A stretch of 64,000 nucleotides of DNA from Hymenoscyphus infarciens (GCA_001414345.1 LLCB01000147.1:62001-126000), one strand, 5' to 3'; positions 14,956 through 28,950 are shown, numbered from the stretch's first letter. The notes: a model not told the origin generated them from the sequence alone. Made by a program: numbers and translations.

Positions 14956-16380
14956 ATGAGGGACGAGATCGTGGATCATCGTGTACGAGAAGAACGTGAA
15001 CGCTTTATCAGGGCAGTCGACCAAGAAGCTATCTGCCTCCTTGCATCTTCGTATCATAATGGCGAACCTTGTAGCATTTTCATGAAGTGTTCTCATGGGA
15101 GCTACAACCTTTGCATTTATGTCGTCTTTTCGCCTTCTGGAGATCGATGGGTTGTACGCATTCCAATAGTACCATGCCTTGCATCCGCGGATGAAAAGCT
15201 AGCGCAAGAAATTGCTGCCATGAGGTTAGATCTGATCATTGTCGATGACTATTCAACTGACATTAATAGGTGTGTTGCAGAGAGGACAAAGATCGCTCTC
15301 CCACAAATCCACGGGTACTCCTTCCAACGCGATAGTCCTCTTGGGCTAGCCTTCCTAATCATCGACTTCGTAAAGGGCAGAACGCTTCAAGATATCGACA
15401 TTCGATCACTCTCGCCCGAACATAAGGTTCATCTCTATGAGCAATTGGCAGATGTGGAGATACAGCTTCGGCGGTTGGAGTTTTCCCATATCGGTGCCTT
15501 ATCACTAGACCCTGAGGCTGAGCCTCAGTGGACGTCCAAACTCCCGAGGAGACCCCTTTCTATCGAATTGAATGGGCAAGAGGTTGAAGGAATAAACGTG
15601 TCCCAGATATGCGACAAGCGGAAAGTGTACACGTCCGCGAAAGAGTATATTCACTCGCTTGTAGGTCTCGCTTTCCACCAGTTTGAAGAAGGGCAGAATA
15701 GCGTTGCAGACGAATACGATGGATATGTAGCCCTATACAATTTGTGTCAATTTCGAGGCATTGTAGAGGACTGGGTGAACCAAGACCTAGATGGTGGCCC
15801 GTTTGTCTTGATGCATGGAGATCTTCGCCCTCCAAACATAATACTTAATGACAAGTTGGACATAGTCGCCGTTATTGATTGGGAGTGGAGCCGCATCGTC
15901 CCAGTGCAACTTTTCATTCCACCAACGTGGTTTACTGGGCAAGAGGTTGAAGGCATCTGTTCACCATATAAGTACCTAGATTACGTTCAAGAGTTGGATT
16001 CCTTCCGGGCGATACTTGCAGTTCGAGAGAAGGTATATGACGGGCGCCCACTACTGTCCAAAGAGTGGAGCAGATTACATAGGAAGGGAGGATTTCTGGT
16101 CGCAGCAGCTCTTAATAACCCAGCGCTCATCGACACTGTTTATTCAGGATATTTGGATTCGCTCCAACATACTCGGCCAAGTCTCGGCGAACGGGCTGAA
16201 GAGTTCATTCGCAGCTCTGAAGAGTACCAAACTCTCGTTCGACGGAAGGTGCGCGATCGAATGTCATATGAGGAAGAATTGAAAAGCCTCCTCTTGGCCA
16301 ATCAAGGCTCCGATGGACTGCGTCTCTCAGGAACCACATTCTCCAGACACTTGGGCAGCTGGCTGGCTTCTGAACATTAA
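14956..16380 (+). CDS. APH-family (aminoglycoside phosphotransferase-like) kinase
   Basis: This is a single-exon frame of 474 residues; the frame opens one codon earlier with GTG, but the ATG at 14956 is the likely start. The C-terminal half carries the kinase-like APH signature. The catalytic loop is MHGDLRPPNIIL (His287, Asp289, Asn294), followed by the metal-binding IDWEW (Asp308). The N-terminal half has the expected small lobe (VVRIPIVP) and an acidic helix region. Ascomycetes carry large families of such proteins; their substrates are mostly unknown and the aminoglycoside name is historical. The gene has normal codon use and no RIP stops, yet lies between two blocks of RIP-mutated DNA with no neighbour for tens of kilobases. 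The leader at about 14775-14955 is of normal composition and contains a CCAAT at about 14876. Downstream, AT-rich DNA begins within about 60 bp of the stop. Confidence 0.88.
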   Translation: MRDEIVDHRVREERERFIRAVDQEAICLLASSYHNGEPCSIFMKCSHGSYNLCIYVVFSPSGDRWVVRIPIVPCLASADEKLAQEIAAMRLDLIIVDDYSTDINRCVAERTKIALPQIHGYSFQRDSPLGLAFLIIDFVKGRTLQDIDIRSLSPEHKVHLYEQLADVEIQLRRLEFSHIGALSLDPEAEPQWTSKLPRRPLSIELNGQEVEGINVSQICDKRKVYTSAKEYIHSLVGLAFHQFEEGQNSVADEYDGYVALYNLCQFRGIVEDWVNQDLDGGPFVLMHGDLRPPNIILNDKLDIVAVIDWEWSRIVPVQLFIPPTWFTGQEVEGICSPYKYLDYVQELDSFRAILAVREKVYDGRPLLSKEWSRLHRKGGFLVAAALNNPALIDTVYSGYLDSLQHTRPSLGERAEEFIRSSEEYQTLVRRKVRDRMSYEEELKSLLLANQGSDGLRLSGTTFSRHLGSWLASEH

Positions 16381-18985
16381 TACTCTTATAATAGAGGTAA
16401 GTAGAATCCTCTGTCGACATATTATTAGTTAAGTTATACTCGATAAAAACAACGTTAGTAACTCTGTTGATATTTTATTAATAGTATTAGTATCTAAGTC
16501 TAATATTATCTTATTTTTCTCTAATTTTATAATTATTTTTATCTTTTTTCTAACTTCTTAAACTACTTTAGTTACTCTTTTAATCTCTAATAATTTAGAT
16601 CTTAATATTATTTAATAAGTTTTAAAGCTTCTAGTTATATTTATAAGTAATTAAATTATAAAGAATTTATATTAAATAGATCTTTTATAATATCTATTAG
16701 TAGTTTAAAGATATTATATCTACTAGATTACGTTCTCTCTTAGTTAGAAACTTTAAGTTTTTAAATCTTAAGATTTATTTTCTTCTTTAGAGCTTATTTA
16801 ACTTATATAAATTATTTAAATATATATATAGATATTTAATAAAATATTCTATATTAGAATATCTTAAGTAATTATTTAGCTTATAGTATATATATTAGTA
16901 TATATATTAGTATATATTCTAGAGTATCTATTACTATATTAATAATTAATATTTAGTAGATTTTAGTCTTTTTACTAAATAATCAGTCTACTACTACTAG
17001 AGCTATTTACTATTATATCACCTTATATAAAGTAATAAATCTCTCTTTTTTCTCTCTTTTACTTATATCTAATAAATTCTTTAATATATCTAATTAAAAG
17101 TCTATTAAAAAGACTAAAAAGAAGACTTAACTTATAATATCTCTAAATTTATCTAAATCGCTAGAGAAGAATAATACTTAATTACTACTATTAGCTTAAG
17201 ATATATAAGATCTATCTTCTCTTAGTTAATTATAGAGTAAGAAAAGTTACTCTTAGTCTAATAATAAGATCTTTACTTTTCTTAAATTTATAAGAGATTA
17301 AAAAGAGAGTAGAGAAGTAAGTAATAGTACTCTTATACTTCTTATCTTTACTATCTCTATAGCTTAGAATAATAATCTATCTAAAAAGGATTATATATAC
17401 TAATCTAAATATAGTATCTTAAAAGAGAAGTATAAGTAAGTATATAAGATAATATACTTCTTAAGATTTAGCTATAATTCAGATTAGGAAGTAGTTACTA
17501 CTAAGAAGTGTATTTAAGAACCTTTTCTTAAAGTAAGTCTTTTCTAATTTATTAATTTAATACTAATATATCTCTCTAGAAATACTCTTAAATAAAGAAG
17601 TAGAGAAAGAAGTCCTTCTCTTTTTATACTATTATATATAAGCTTTATATTAATCACTTTATAACTAGATTTATAATAACTTAGAGATAACTAATTTTAA
17701 AAATTCTAACGATTCTAATAGATCTAATAGTTCTAACTCTAATACTACTAATATAGATAATTAAGATCTCTCTATTCTTAAGAAGATAAGACTATTTATT
17801 AGTTCTTTACTTACGTATATTAAGAACTATAGAGATACTATTACTATAGCTACTAAAGAGAGAATTTAAGGTTAAATTAAGCTTACTTAAGTATATTATA
17901 TAGTGAATAGAAGAGAGCGTACGAATTATAAGAAGGTAAAAAGGAAGGCTAAAAAGAAGGCTAAAAAAAAGGTAAAAAAAAAGACTAAAAAGAATACTTC
18001 TATACTAAAGCTAAGGAATTAGAAGCGAGAAGAGAAAGAAGCTCTCTAGATCTAAAGAGATAGTAGATATAAGTAAGAGTATTATAAAGATAGCTATCTT
18101 AATAAGTAAACTAGATAAACTTTCTAAAGAGGAAGTTAATAAATTACTTTATAAGTAAGTACTTAAAAAGATATAAAAAGAGAATACTTTAACTATATAT
18201 AAAATACTTCTAGTAATAAGATTACTATAGAATTATAAGCTCTCTATAGAGTATCACTCTATTAAGAGTAATACTTAATTCTATAAGAAGTAGATCTAGT
18301 AGTTAGTAAAGAGAAATAGAGAGAAATATTCTATAAAACACTTTATCTTTCTAAAGCTTCTAGAATCTACTTCTAGTAATTTAGAGAAGGTTTAATAGTA
18401 TCTTAGTACTAGTTTAATAGAGATATCTTATTTATAATATACTTTACTTATAATAAATAAAAATTATTCTAAAACTCAGTTTAAATATATCTTAGTATCT
18501 AAGATATTAATTAAGTAAGATTTATAAAACTTATTTTATAGATTCTAGAAACTCTCTATAATAGTACTACTTATAAATATATATAATAAACTAAAAAATT
18601 AAGCAAGCTAGTAGCTTTTTAGTAGTAAAAAAATTATCTTATTCTAATTAATATTTATAATATTATTAATTTTCAAAGCTAGGTTATTATATAAAATTCT
18701 CTCTTTATTAGTTTAAATTTCTTAATACTAGGAAGAATAAAAAGTATATACTAAATAAGTAGATATCTATCTTTTATCTCTCTTTTAGATAGAATTATCT
18801 TATATTTTACTAGCTATTTAATCTTTTTACTTATTACTAAGTTTCTTAGTAATAGAATTAATAAAATAGTCTATTCTATTAATATAAGTATCTTTTTCCT
18901 AATTATTATACTTATTAAACTTAGGCTTAATACTCTTAATATAATTAGCTTCTATATAAGAGCTTAATATATTATAAAGTATATA
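16381..18985. other. RIP-mutated AT-rich DNA with an unidentified coding remnant
   Basis: No intact gene is present. From about 17650 to 18120 the plus strand reads as a low-complexity protein remnant: a Ser/Asn-rich stretch, then a run of Lys/Ala-rich repeats (GGCTAAAAAGAAG-type units at about 17940-17990), with stops of the kind RIP makes. It may be part of a transposon, but I recognise no domain. The remainder is uniform AT-rich sequence. Confidence 0.5.
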
Positions 18986-18989
18986 TAAA

Positions 18990-20000
18990 GCTAGTATAAT
19001 TCAAGCTTAAGGTTATATCTTAAAAGCTCGTAGTACTTAGAGTATCTTAACTTTATTCTTTAATACTCTAAATATATACTCTATTATATTATATAATATT
19101 ATATACTATAGATGAAATAGCTTCTTCTTATTCTTAGATATTCTTCTATTTACTATTACTTATTACTACTCTTTTAAACTAAATACTCTAAGAAACTACT
19201 AAATCTATAGTCTCTAAGAATATATTTACTCTTAGATATTTTAATTATTTTAGAGTATATAATATAGATCTATAAAGTAGAGTTAGATATACTTCTCTTC
19301 TACCTATAGAGTATATAAGAGAACTATATATTAAAAGTATATATAGTAAGTATATTCTAGCTAAGGTTATATAATCGATCTCTAAAAAGTAACCTCTCTT
19401 TATATAAGAGAATTACTAGAATATATATACTATCTAAGGCTCTTATATAGTCTTTAGAGTAGAGAAAGAACTTAGTATTATATACTATCTTTATAGATAT
19501 CGTTAGAGGATTAAGATATATAATAGTAGAATTATAAAAGCTATTTAGAAGAAATAACATTATTAATTTATAATAAGTTCGTTAAATCGTCTCTATACTT
19601 CTATATCTTAAATTAATACTCTCTTCTAATTAGTTAGATTAATTATTTAATTACTTTTAAAATCGCTCTACTATCTTCTATAGAGAAAGGTCACTTACTA
19701 TAATATAAAGAAATATACTAAGTTAATCTTTTATACTTATATATCTTATAGATATAAAGAATATCTTTTATAAGAGTAACTTCTCTATTAAATTAAAGAT
19801 ATCTTAAGTAATATAGAGGTTATCTTTTATATATTTTAGACATCTTTAAATTAAGTCTACTATCTACTTATTACTATATAACTTTAAAGTATATTAGAGT
19901 GTTTTAATAAAGTTGTTTTAGTAGTAATTTATATAAGAAAAGGCTCTAATTACTATAATAATATATCTAGGTTTATAGTTATAAGCTTAAATATAGTAAT
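18990..20000 (-). mobile_element. PIF/Harbinger-type transposase remnant
   Basis: On the minus strand at about 19022-19130 a frame reads KKKLFHL...YIFRVLKNKVKIL. With RIP reversed this resembles the conserved C-terminal signature of HARBI1-like DDE endonucleases (a LFNLRH motif followed by an E-R-x-FG-V-L-K motif). Upstream on the same strand (higher coordinates) the sequence stays coding-like to roughly 19,700-20,000. Terminal inverted repeats and the 3-bp target duplication were not found, so the limits are rough. A 67-residue open stretch at 19357-19560 on this strand falls inside the remnant and is not a separate gene. Confidence 0.5.
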
Positions 20001-20882
20001 AATAGAGTAGCGTAGACATTAGTAGAGCTATAATAGTAGTAGTATACTAGTACTAGGTAGTAGAGTAGATAAAAGATATATATAAACTTTTAAAGATTTA
20101 TATCTCTAGAGATCTAAAACTTTTCTTAGTAGTATATAGTCTATTTATATATATACTAAGATATATAAGGTTAAATAAGAGATTTATATTACTTTAAGTA
20201 TATATATTAAACGCTAGTATATATATAGAATTAGTATATATATATATATATATATTATCTTATAATTTTTAGTAGTATAAATCTTAGATATATATAAGCT
20301 AAACAGGCTCTTAGTTAAAAACTTTAAATATATTTTATTTAAAGATTTCTTAACTACTTTTATTAGTAATATTTAAGATTAATTTCATAAGTATAATTAC
20401 TTTAATCTTAGTTTAAATAATAATAATACTCTTTACTATTTATAAGTATAGTCTAGTAATATCTACTAGTATCTAGTATAGTTATATATAGTTTACTAAT
20501 AGTAGAGTCTTAAGTCTTATCTTATCTAGAAATTATACTCTTATTTATAAAACCTATTTTCTTACTTTTTTAGAGCTTTACTATATTTAACTAAGCTCTT
20601 TCTTATTATAATCTATATTAACTCTCTAGAGTTATTTAACTAACTACTAATATATTAAGCTAGTTCTAAGACTATTATTAATTAGAATATATATAAGTAT
20701 TTAAAGCTATTATCTATAGAATTTTAATTATAAGCTTTTACTTATATTTAATTATAAATAGATATATATATATTATAAAAGTAATAAAAAGTTATATAAT
20801 CTATTCTTTTATTATATTAATAGCTTACGTAATTAATCTTATATTAATAGCGATTATATTAAAAGAGTCTTATATATATACT
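20001..20882. other. RIP-mutated AT-rich DNA, insertion target of the LINE
   Basis: AT-rich sequence includes a TA dinucleotide run near 20240-20262. No gene was found. Its right edge, 20883-20899, is the left copy of the 17-bp duplication made by the LINE insertion. Confidence 0.6.
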
Positions 20883-20899
20883 ATATAAAGGTTCTACTA

Positions 20900-23800
20900 T
20901 ATCTATATCTTTTTTTAGAGATTAAATTTTTTAGTCTAAAACATCTAATCTTACTTATACTTAATTAAGAAGCGAAATTCCTTTTATAAAGTCCTTTCTA
21001 AGAGGCTCTCTATTCTCGCCTATACTTCTAGAAAGAGATATAAAAAGAAGAGAGGTTTATCTAATTCCTCTTATCTTAGCTATTTAGTAACACTTTATTT
21101 TTAAGACTTCTAGGTCTCTTAAACAAGGTACTATAGCTTAAACCTTCTTTAGAGATATTAGAGAAGCTATAAACTACTATTTTAATACTATCTTTAATAA
21201 CGCCTTCTTAGATCTCTTACCTCTTCTTTAAATCTTCTATATCTAGGTTACTAACCTTAGCCTCTCCTACTATAAAGTATATACTAAGAAGACCTTACCT
21301 CCTCTTCTTTTAGCCTATAGTACTTACTTAAGGTATAGAGACACTACTACGCTCTCTCTAACTCTTCTCTTCTTTTTAAATACTATAAGAAAAATTTCTT
21401 ATATATAGACTACTAAGGATACCTTATTACCTAAAAAGATACCTTAAACTACTAAGTTCTTAAAGAAGATAATAATAATAATAATAACCCTACTTTACTC
21501 TCTCTCTTCTATTTAAAAGAATAAGAATAAGAAACCTAGGCTCTTTATCTAAATCTTATCTAACTCTTTAGATAGAGTCTACTTTACTTATACTATTTTC
21601 CTAGTACTTTATAACCTAGGAATTAAATATAAAGACCTAGTATATAAAGTACTCTTAGTTAATTCTAGCTTTACTATTATCTCTAAAGATAAAGAAGCTT
21701 TATAATCTCTTTTAGTAAAGAAAGCTAGTATATAAACTCTCTTTAATACTACTAGAATAGCACTTCTATAAGACTAGACAGCTTTCTATATTTTAAGTAT
21801 CTCTTAAAAGGTAGAATCTATTTAGATTACTTAAGTAGAAGTAATTTAATTAACTCTAGCTCTTACTACTTCTAAAGTAGTAGCGTTAGTAATTAAAGAA
21901 CGAATTAGAGCCGACCTTATAAGAGTTAGTATAGGTACTAGCTCCTTCTTAAATAACCTATTCTATACTACTTAGATTGCCTTTTTTAAAAAAGAGAACG
22001 TAAGAAGCTCCTTTACTATTCTAAACATAACCTTAATTCTAGATAGTAGAGTCTACTTAAGTACCTTCTAAAGAAGTCTACTATAATTTAGTACTTAAAG
22101 TACTAGTAATAGTATAATACCTAGAATTATAATAAAAGCTAATAATACTACCTTTATAGTAGTATAAATTACTTAGAAGACTTTTACTCTTAATATATTA
22201 AGTATTCTTAATATAGATTAAAGTACCTATATTATAGTAGTTCTTATACTTTAAATAATATTATATATTAATTCTAGCTAAAAGCTACTAAACCTTTACC
22301 TTTAGTAGAGAATATAAGATCTATTTAATAAGTATACTCTAAGGTATAACTAAGAAAAGAAAACGATTCACTTTATAGCTTTATAGATATAGAAATAGAC
22401 TATCTTACTACCTCTTCTTCTTCTTTAAACTCTTAACTAAATAAGAAGGCTATCTTAAACACCTCCTCTTCTCTACTCTTATACTCTATCTCTTAACTTA
22501 AGAGCTCTAACGCTTACTTTAATCTCTCTCTCTTATAAGTAGATAAGAACCTTTTAAATAATACTATCTCTAAGTCTTATAAATTAATATATATAAGTCT
22601 AGTAAGTACTAAGAGCTAGCTCTTTAACTTACTTACTCTAGATAAGTAGATATAGTTCTTATATAAGAACTATATATTTACTAAAAAGAGATTAACTATT
22701 AGATTATAAGATATTATCTAAACTATACCTACTTTTTACTTATTTATAACTAGAATAAGAACCTCTCTTAAATACTTACTTTTATATAAAAAAGAATAGG
22801 TATTCTTTTAAGCTAATAATTACTAATTATATCTTTACTTAATTACTAAAACCTTATCTATATTAAAATTATACTCTTTTAAGACTCTCTACTATATATT
22901 CTTAATATATATAATACTTTTCTAAGTACTAAGAGTATTAGAGAGGCTATTAACCTTGTCTTTAACTTAGAATATATTTATACTATAAATACTCTTATAG
23001 CTAGAGACTTAAATTTAAAGAGCTAGCTTTAGTAACTAAACTTCTTTAGCTAAGAAAGTATATAAACCTCTTTACTTATTAGCTAGGTAGAGAATAGAGA
23101 GTTATAACTTTCTACCTCTTCTAAGATATAAATATATAACCTTAATAATACTTTTAACCTTACCTTTTATTCTAGTAACTTCTTTTAAAAAGGAGCCTCT
23201 ACTAAAGTAGACCTCTCTTTTAAATATAGCTTAGATTACCTCTTACTTCTTACTTAGCTCTTATATATAAGAAATCTAATAAAGAAGAACCTACCTTTAA
23301 AGCTTAGTCCTCTTAATACTAAAACTTTTAAAGTAACTTTTAAAAGTAAGCTTAAAACATAATAGCTATTTAAACTTATAGAGTAACTAAATACTAATTT
23401 ACTAAAGGCTTTAATAGGATTTATTACTAAGAGTATATATAGTATATACCTTTATAGTACTAAGTAAGGACTCGGTTATAGATTTAGACACTCTTAGTAG
23501 AATAAGGAGTACTAGGTAGTAGCTACTAAGGCTAGGTAAATATAAAGATATAAGATAAACCTATAAGTCTTAGAGTCTCTCTATAAGAGTTTAAAGTAAG
23601 AGATATAGAAAGTAAAAAGAGAATACTTTTATAGTCTAATTAATAAGATAATAAGAAGTAAAAACGTTTTTAAGATTTATAAGTAGTACTAGAGTACTAG
23701 AGTTTATAAGTCTCTACTCTTAAGAGACTTAGTAGACTAATTAGGCTTTACTACTTAAAAAAAGTAAAAGATTCTAGTATAAGAGCTACTTATAAATAAG

Positions 23801-26612
23801 GCTAAGGTTAGAGATAATCTATTTAATACTTTAACTACTACTTTTTAGTCTCTCTTATAAGCTAATCTTACTTTATATAAGGTTAAGGAATTAATCCTTA
23901 ATAAAGCTTTAACTATACTAAGAGAGAATAAACTTATAATAGAGGTTTTTAAAATAGCTTAACTATAAATATTAAGCCTTATTCTCTCTTTATTTAAAAG
24001 CTATATTAAGATAAGCTTTTATCTAAAGATCTTCTATACTACTATTATTACTATTATTTTAAAGCCTAATAAAAAAGATAAATCTTTCTTTTAAGTATAC
24101 TAGCTAATTATACTACTCTTAGTTCTTAGAAAAGGGCTTAAAAGGCTTCTTACTAAGTAAGTCTCTTAGATAGCTATTAAAAACGCTATTCTAAGATAAA
24201 ACCAGTTTAGCGCTCTCTTATTAAGAGCTATTATAGACCTTACTACCTACCTTACTTTTAATATTAAGTTAACTCTTATAAATAAATAAGAAGCCTCTCT
24301 TCTTATACTTAATATTAAGAGAGCTTTTAATATAGTACTTCTTAGCTACTTAATTAAAAGACTTAAAGAGTAAGAATAGCTATACTACTTTATAGAATAG
24401 GTCTTCTCCTTCTTAACTAATAGATCTATAAAAGTAAAGCTTAATAGAGAGATAGGAGATACTACCTTACTTAAATATAGCCTCTCTTAAGGCTTACTTA
24501 TCTTACTAATCCTTTTTATACTATATATCTAACCTCTTTTTAGACTAGGAGTTAGCTTACTTTTAGTAGTATAGAGATTTAGCTATATTAATAATATTAA
24601 ACTACTTATCTCTAAACTATTAAAGATAGAGAATATTAAGCTATTTATAGAATAAGTAACTAGTATACTTAAGTAAAGTATAAATAAAAGTATTATCTTT
24701 AATACTAAAAAGTTAAAACTTATCTACTTCTCTTATAAAAGAAAGTAAAAAGGAAGAGAGATTTAACCTCTTCTCTCTATTATAGTTAAAGGAAAGATAA
24801 TAGAGCTTATAAAAGAGCTTTAATAGCTTAATATCTTCTTTAACCTTTACTTTACTTTTTATAACTATATTAAAAGAATAGCTAGTAAAGCTATACTTAT
24901 AGCTAATACTCTTAAAAGTATAATAAATATAATAAGAAGATCCTCTCTATACCTTTTAAAATAAGCTACTATAGCTTATATCCTTTTAATTACCTATTTT
25001 AGATATAAGACCTAGTACCTAGGCTATATAAGGAAAATAGGTAGTATAGGCTTTATAAATAACTAGATTAGCTATTACCTAATACTCTTAGATAAAGTAG
25101 TTATAAAGTATACCTTCTAGTCTATAAAACCACCTCTATCTTAGTACTTTTTATAAAATCTAGCTTATTAGCTACTAAGATTACTCTTATTACTAAAAGT
25201 AGAGCCTTTAAAGCTAGAACTTAACGTCTTAACCTAGCTTACCTACTTAAGTAATACTTAAATAACTCTTACTTAAAGGCTAGGCTTATTTACTAGTCCT
25301 TTTAACCTCTTCTTTCTTTAAAAGAAATCGATCTAATTTAAAACCTTTTATAGAATAGAGGATTTAATTAATAAACCTATCTTCTTAAAATAGTAAGCTT
25401 AAGCTTTAATAGTAATAAAGAATCCTATAAAGCTAAATTTTTTAAATTCCTTATCTTAGTCTCTTTTATAAACTTAGTTATATTTACTAATAGCTCTTAC
25501 TTAGATAATAAAAGCACTAGTAGAGGTATATATCTTATAAGAGAAGAGGTTATATTAAATATAAAGCTCTTCTCTTTTAGTAAAACCTTTGAAATTTATA
25601 ATATAAAGGTAAAAGCTACTCTATATAGTCTTAAACTAGTTCTTAGATCCTCTTTTTAAACCTTAGCTATAAAATACTAGATTTACTTTAATAACTTTAA
25701 AGCTATACTTTAACTAACCTACTAGTCTTATAATATATTATAAGAAACCTTTAATAAGGTCTTTGACTTTACCTAGCTATACTCTAGGAAAATTTAAATA
25801 AGATAGTACCTTAGTTATATAGGAATCTATAGTAATAAGATAGCTAATAAAGCTATAAAGAAAGTAGCTTACTTAACTCCTCTCTCTAGCTCCTACTTCT
25901 TACTTTATACTACTATACTTTATTATAAAGCTAAGGAGATAAGAATTAAGCTTATAAATTAACTCTAGTAGACTATACTCTTAGATATCTATAAAAGACT
26001 AGGTCTTACTTCCTAGTTCTTAAAGCCTAGGACTCTTAAGCTACTAAGAGAGGTCCTAGCTGAGCTAATTATAGCTTATACTAGTTATAGAGACTTTATA
26101 ACGTACTATCTTTACTTCTTCTACTTTAATATACTTCTAGAGTTAAAGAACTATAAATATAAGAAGGTAAAAACATAATTTTATCTACTCTTTTATAGAC
26201 TTATAAATAATAAGAACCTAAGGCTATTAGCTAAGGCTAAGGGAAAGCCTTAGCTCCTCTTTAAACCTAGGTCTAAAGAACTCTTTTATAAGGTCTATAC
26301 TAGGACTAAATTCTTTATAAAGATCTATTCTTTAAGATAGTTTAATTACTTCCTCTCTCTCTTTTCTCTTATACTTTTATATATCTTCTTTATCTTCTTC
26401 TAATTTATTAAACTATTTAAGAATAAAAGCTATTCTAAAAGCAGAGCTTCTCTTTAAACTATCTTTTATAAATTAGCTTACTCGTTTATACCTCTTATAG
26501 CCTAGAGCACCCCTCTAGTGTTATTTACTCTCCTTTAGGACTTTTTAGAACCTAGACCACGCGATCTAGACTCCGTCTAACGTTAAATAGTAATAAATAA
26601 ATAAATAAATAA
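20900..26612 (+). mobile_element. Full-length LINE (non-LTR) retrotransposon, Tad-like, RIP-inactivated
   Basis: The element is about 5.7 kb, flanked by a perfect 17-bp target duplication ATATAAAGGTTCTACTA (20883-20899 and 26613-26629), and ends in a TAAA repeat tail at about 26591-26612. The plus strand keeps LINE reverse-transcriptase landmarks. At 24484-24540 the frame corresponds to a GLPQGSPxSPILF box, and at 24584-24598 to a YVDD box now read as YINNI. A downstream frame at about 25490-25540 (FTNSS...) matches the start of an RNase H domain. A gag-like first frame probably occupies about 21300-22600. CpA and TpG are nearly absent, so Gln and Trp codons became stops throughout. Family assignment to the Tad1 group rests on the RNase H, the tail type and the host. 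It is not functional as it stands. Confidence 0.85.
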
Positions 26613-26629
26613 ATATAAAGGTTCTACTA

Positions 26630-27599
26630 ATATAGTATAGATATATATATATATATATATCTTTAACTATTAAAAAGTCTTCTTCTATACTATATAAATA
26701 TCTTTAAGTATTAATAGTAGAGATATTATTTCTACTAATTAGAAGATATATATATAATTAAATAGACTTAGAAGTATAAAGGTTAGTTAGATATATAATA
26801 GTAGTACTCTAGAAATACTTATTAAGCTTAATTTCTTTCTATTTTAAACTTCTAAGATAGTTTTTAGCTAACTAGATTATCTATTCTACTCTTATTACTA
26901 GTTTCTACTAGTTTAAATAGCTAATCTATATTTTGTTTTAAAAAGTTCTTAGATTTAGATAATTTCATTATAAATTACTCTTAGCTTAGAACTTTCTTAC
27001 TAAATTAGTTGATTTTATTAAAAGTTTTATAATTAGTAAAATACTCTTTTTTTATAGAATCTTATAGAAAACTAATCTTATTATAATTAAGATAATACTA
27101 AGATTCTATAGTTAATATAGTATTATAAATTTATAAGACTCTAATTAGAACTATATTAAGTATTAGAACTATTCTAAGCTTTTAAAATATATTAAACTTA
27201 AGAAGATAAATTCTTTAACTTCTACTATTTAATTTAAGCTAAAGACTATAAATAATACTTTAATATTCTTAGTTATAACTTCTACTCTAGTACTAAGTAT
27301 AGATATTAATATTACTCTTTAAATCTCTCTTAGTAGTTATAAAAGTTATATAATTCTTATAACTTTAGTATATACTAATAATACTAAAGTTCTACTAAGA
27401 GATAATTTCTTAATAAGTATTATAAGAGTTAGTACTATAAATTCCTAGATATTAGAATTAGAAGATAAGTATATAACTAATAAAATAAAGTATTAAAAGT
27501 AAAAGTTAATACTTTCAACTAAGTATAATATAATACTATTTAAATTAAACTAGTAGAATCTATATAAAAAAGTAAATAATTATATTATTATTATTCTTA
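26630..27599. other. RIP-mutated AT-rich DNA
   Basis: This begins with the continuation of the LINE target and an AT dinucleotide run at about 26639-26662. Some plus-strand stretches at about 27200-27480 look coding-derived (Tyr/Lys-rich with RIP-type stops), but I recognise no domain. The right edge holds a TTA/ATT-rich run at about 27580-27597, which may be the tail of the minus-strand LINE that follows. Confidence 0.5.
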
Positions 27600-28597
27600 C
27601 GCTACGTAGGCCGTAGGCCGCGCTCTAAGAGTAAGTAGTATATCTTCTATTCTAGTTTATATAGTCTTTTAGCTCGTTCTTCTTTACCTCTTAAGCTTCT
27701 TTATAAGTATAATTCTCTTTTTCTTTAGTTTCTACTACTATCTATTTAAAGCTTATCTCTCTAACTTAGTAATATAGTAGAGGAGTATATTAGATTAGTA
27801 TATTTAACCTACTAAGGTATATATTAGTAGTATAAGAGGTGTATTTACTTCTAGAATTATTAGAGCTAAGGTCTTACCTTTTAGTATACCTTAGCTTTCT
27901 TCTCCTATTCCTCTCTTTCTTTTACCTCTTCCTTACTCTCCTCTCTCTTCTTAAGTAATTCTAATACTAGCTTATACTTTTAGAGTCTCCTTAACCTAAG
28001 TAGCTAAGTAGTTACTCTTAGTACTAGTTTCTTATCTACTAATGCCTCTCTTAGCTCTTATAGATCTCTAATCCTCTTTCTTAAAGCTCTTATAAGTATA
28101 TCTCTTTCTTATAGAATATTCTAGTAAAATAGGACTAGGTATTCTACTATCTTCTTACTACTTATATAAATATACTATAATATAACCTAGTTTAGTACTC
28201 TTCTTATAAAGAGGAAGGCGTTTAGTTCTATTACCTCTATTTATACCTAGATAAGTAGTAAGCTCTTTACCTTAGTAAGCCTCTTATAGACCTTTTATAA
28301 CTTCTACTTATCTAGGTCTACTTTATTTAACACTTCTATATATTATATTAGGTTTCTCTCTTAGGTCCTTCTCCTTTAAGTCTCTAGGTAGTTCTTCTAT
28401 TCTATAAATATAGCGTTATACTTAAATCTTACTTCTCTTACTCCTTACTCTCTTTTCTACTTCTACCTTACTATCTATAAGTATAATATTACCTTCCTTA
28501 CCTTCGTTAGTCTACCTCTCCTTCTCCTCTTTAGCTATATTACTATATACCTATAAGTATTCTAGAATAGTTCTTTTAACTTAGACTTTTAGAACTT
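27600..28597 (-). mobile_element. 3' part of a minus-strand LINE, split by the gypsy element
   Basis: This segment is pyrimidine-rich on the plus strand and has the same texture as 42820-47250. It ends on the left next to a TTA/ATT-rich run that could be the LINE tail. The gypsy element interrupts it with duplication AACTT (28593-28597 and 42820-42824), so the two pieces are halves of one element. The joined distance from its reverse-transcriptase box to this end (about 1.6 kb) is close to that in the plus-strand LINE (about 2.0 kb). No target duplication for the LINE itself was found, and it looks like a different family from 20900-26612. Confidence 0.65.
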
Positions 28598-28781
28598 TGT
28601 AGTATAAGGGACAGATCATAGATCAGGAGCTTATGGCTAGGCCCGATGAAATACGTAAAAGTAATCTCTTATATAGTATAGTAATAAACGTCTAAAGAGA
28701 GAAGAGGAGAGTGCGAAGTACTTATAACTATCTATATCTATAGGTCTGCTACTAGTATAGTTACGTATCCTTTCTATAATA
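28598..28781 (-). repeat. 3' LTR of gypsy element
   Basis: This 184-bp LTR is the same length as its partner at 42636-42819. The differences are essentially all transitions. Its outer part (28598 to about 28650) keeps the original TG and CA dinucleotides, while its inner end has been converted to TA (CTATAATA where the partner has CGCAACA). Confidence 0.9.
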
Positions 28782-28871
28782 TACCTCTCTTAAAAAAGCG
28801 TCTTCCTCTAAAGTTATAAAAAGAGATACTAACTATAAGTTAATTTTAAGCCTTATCTAGCTCCTTATCTT

Positions 28872-28950
28872 TCAACTTTTCTACAACGTCTTCTAATCTA
28901 TTCTTATTCTTTAACTTTTCTATAGCATCTTCTAATCTATTCTTATCCTT
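28872..28950 (-). repeat. 39-bp direct repeat, two copies
   Basis: Two copies of a 39-bp unit (starting about 28873 and 28912 on the plus strand) encode a 13-residue acidic/basic amphipathic unit on the minus strand. The period is in frame and the copies have hardly been hit by RIP. Confidence 0.75.
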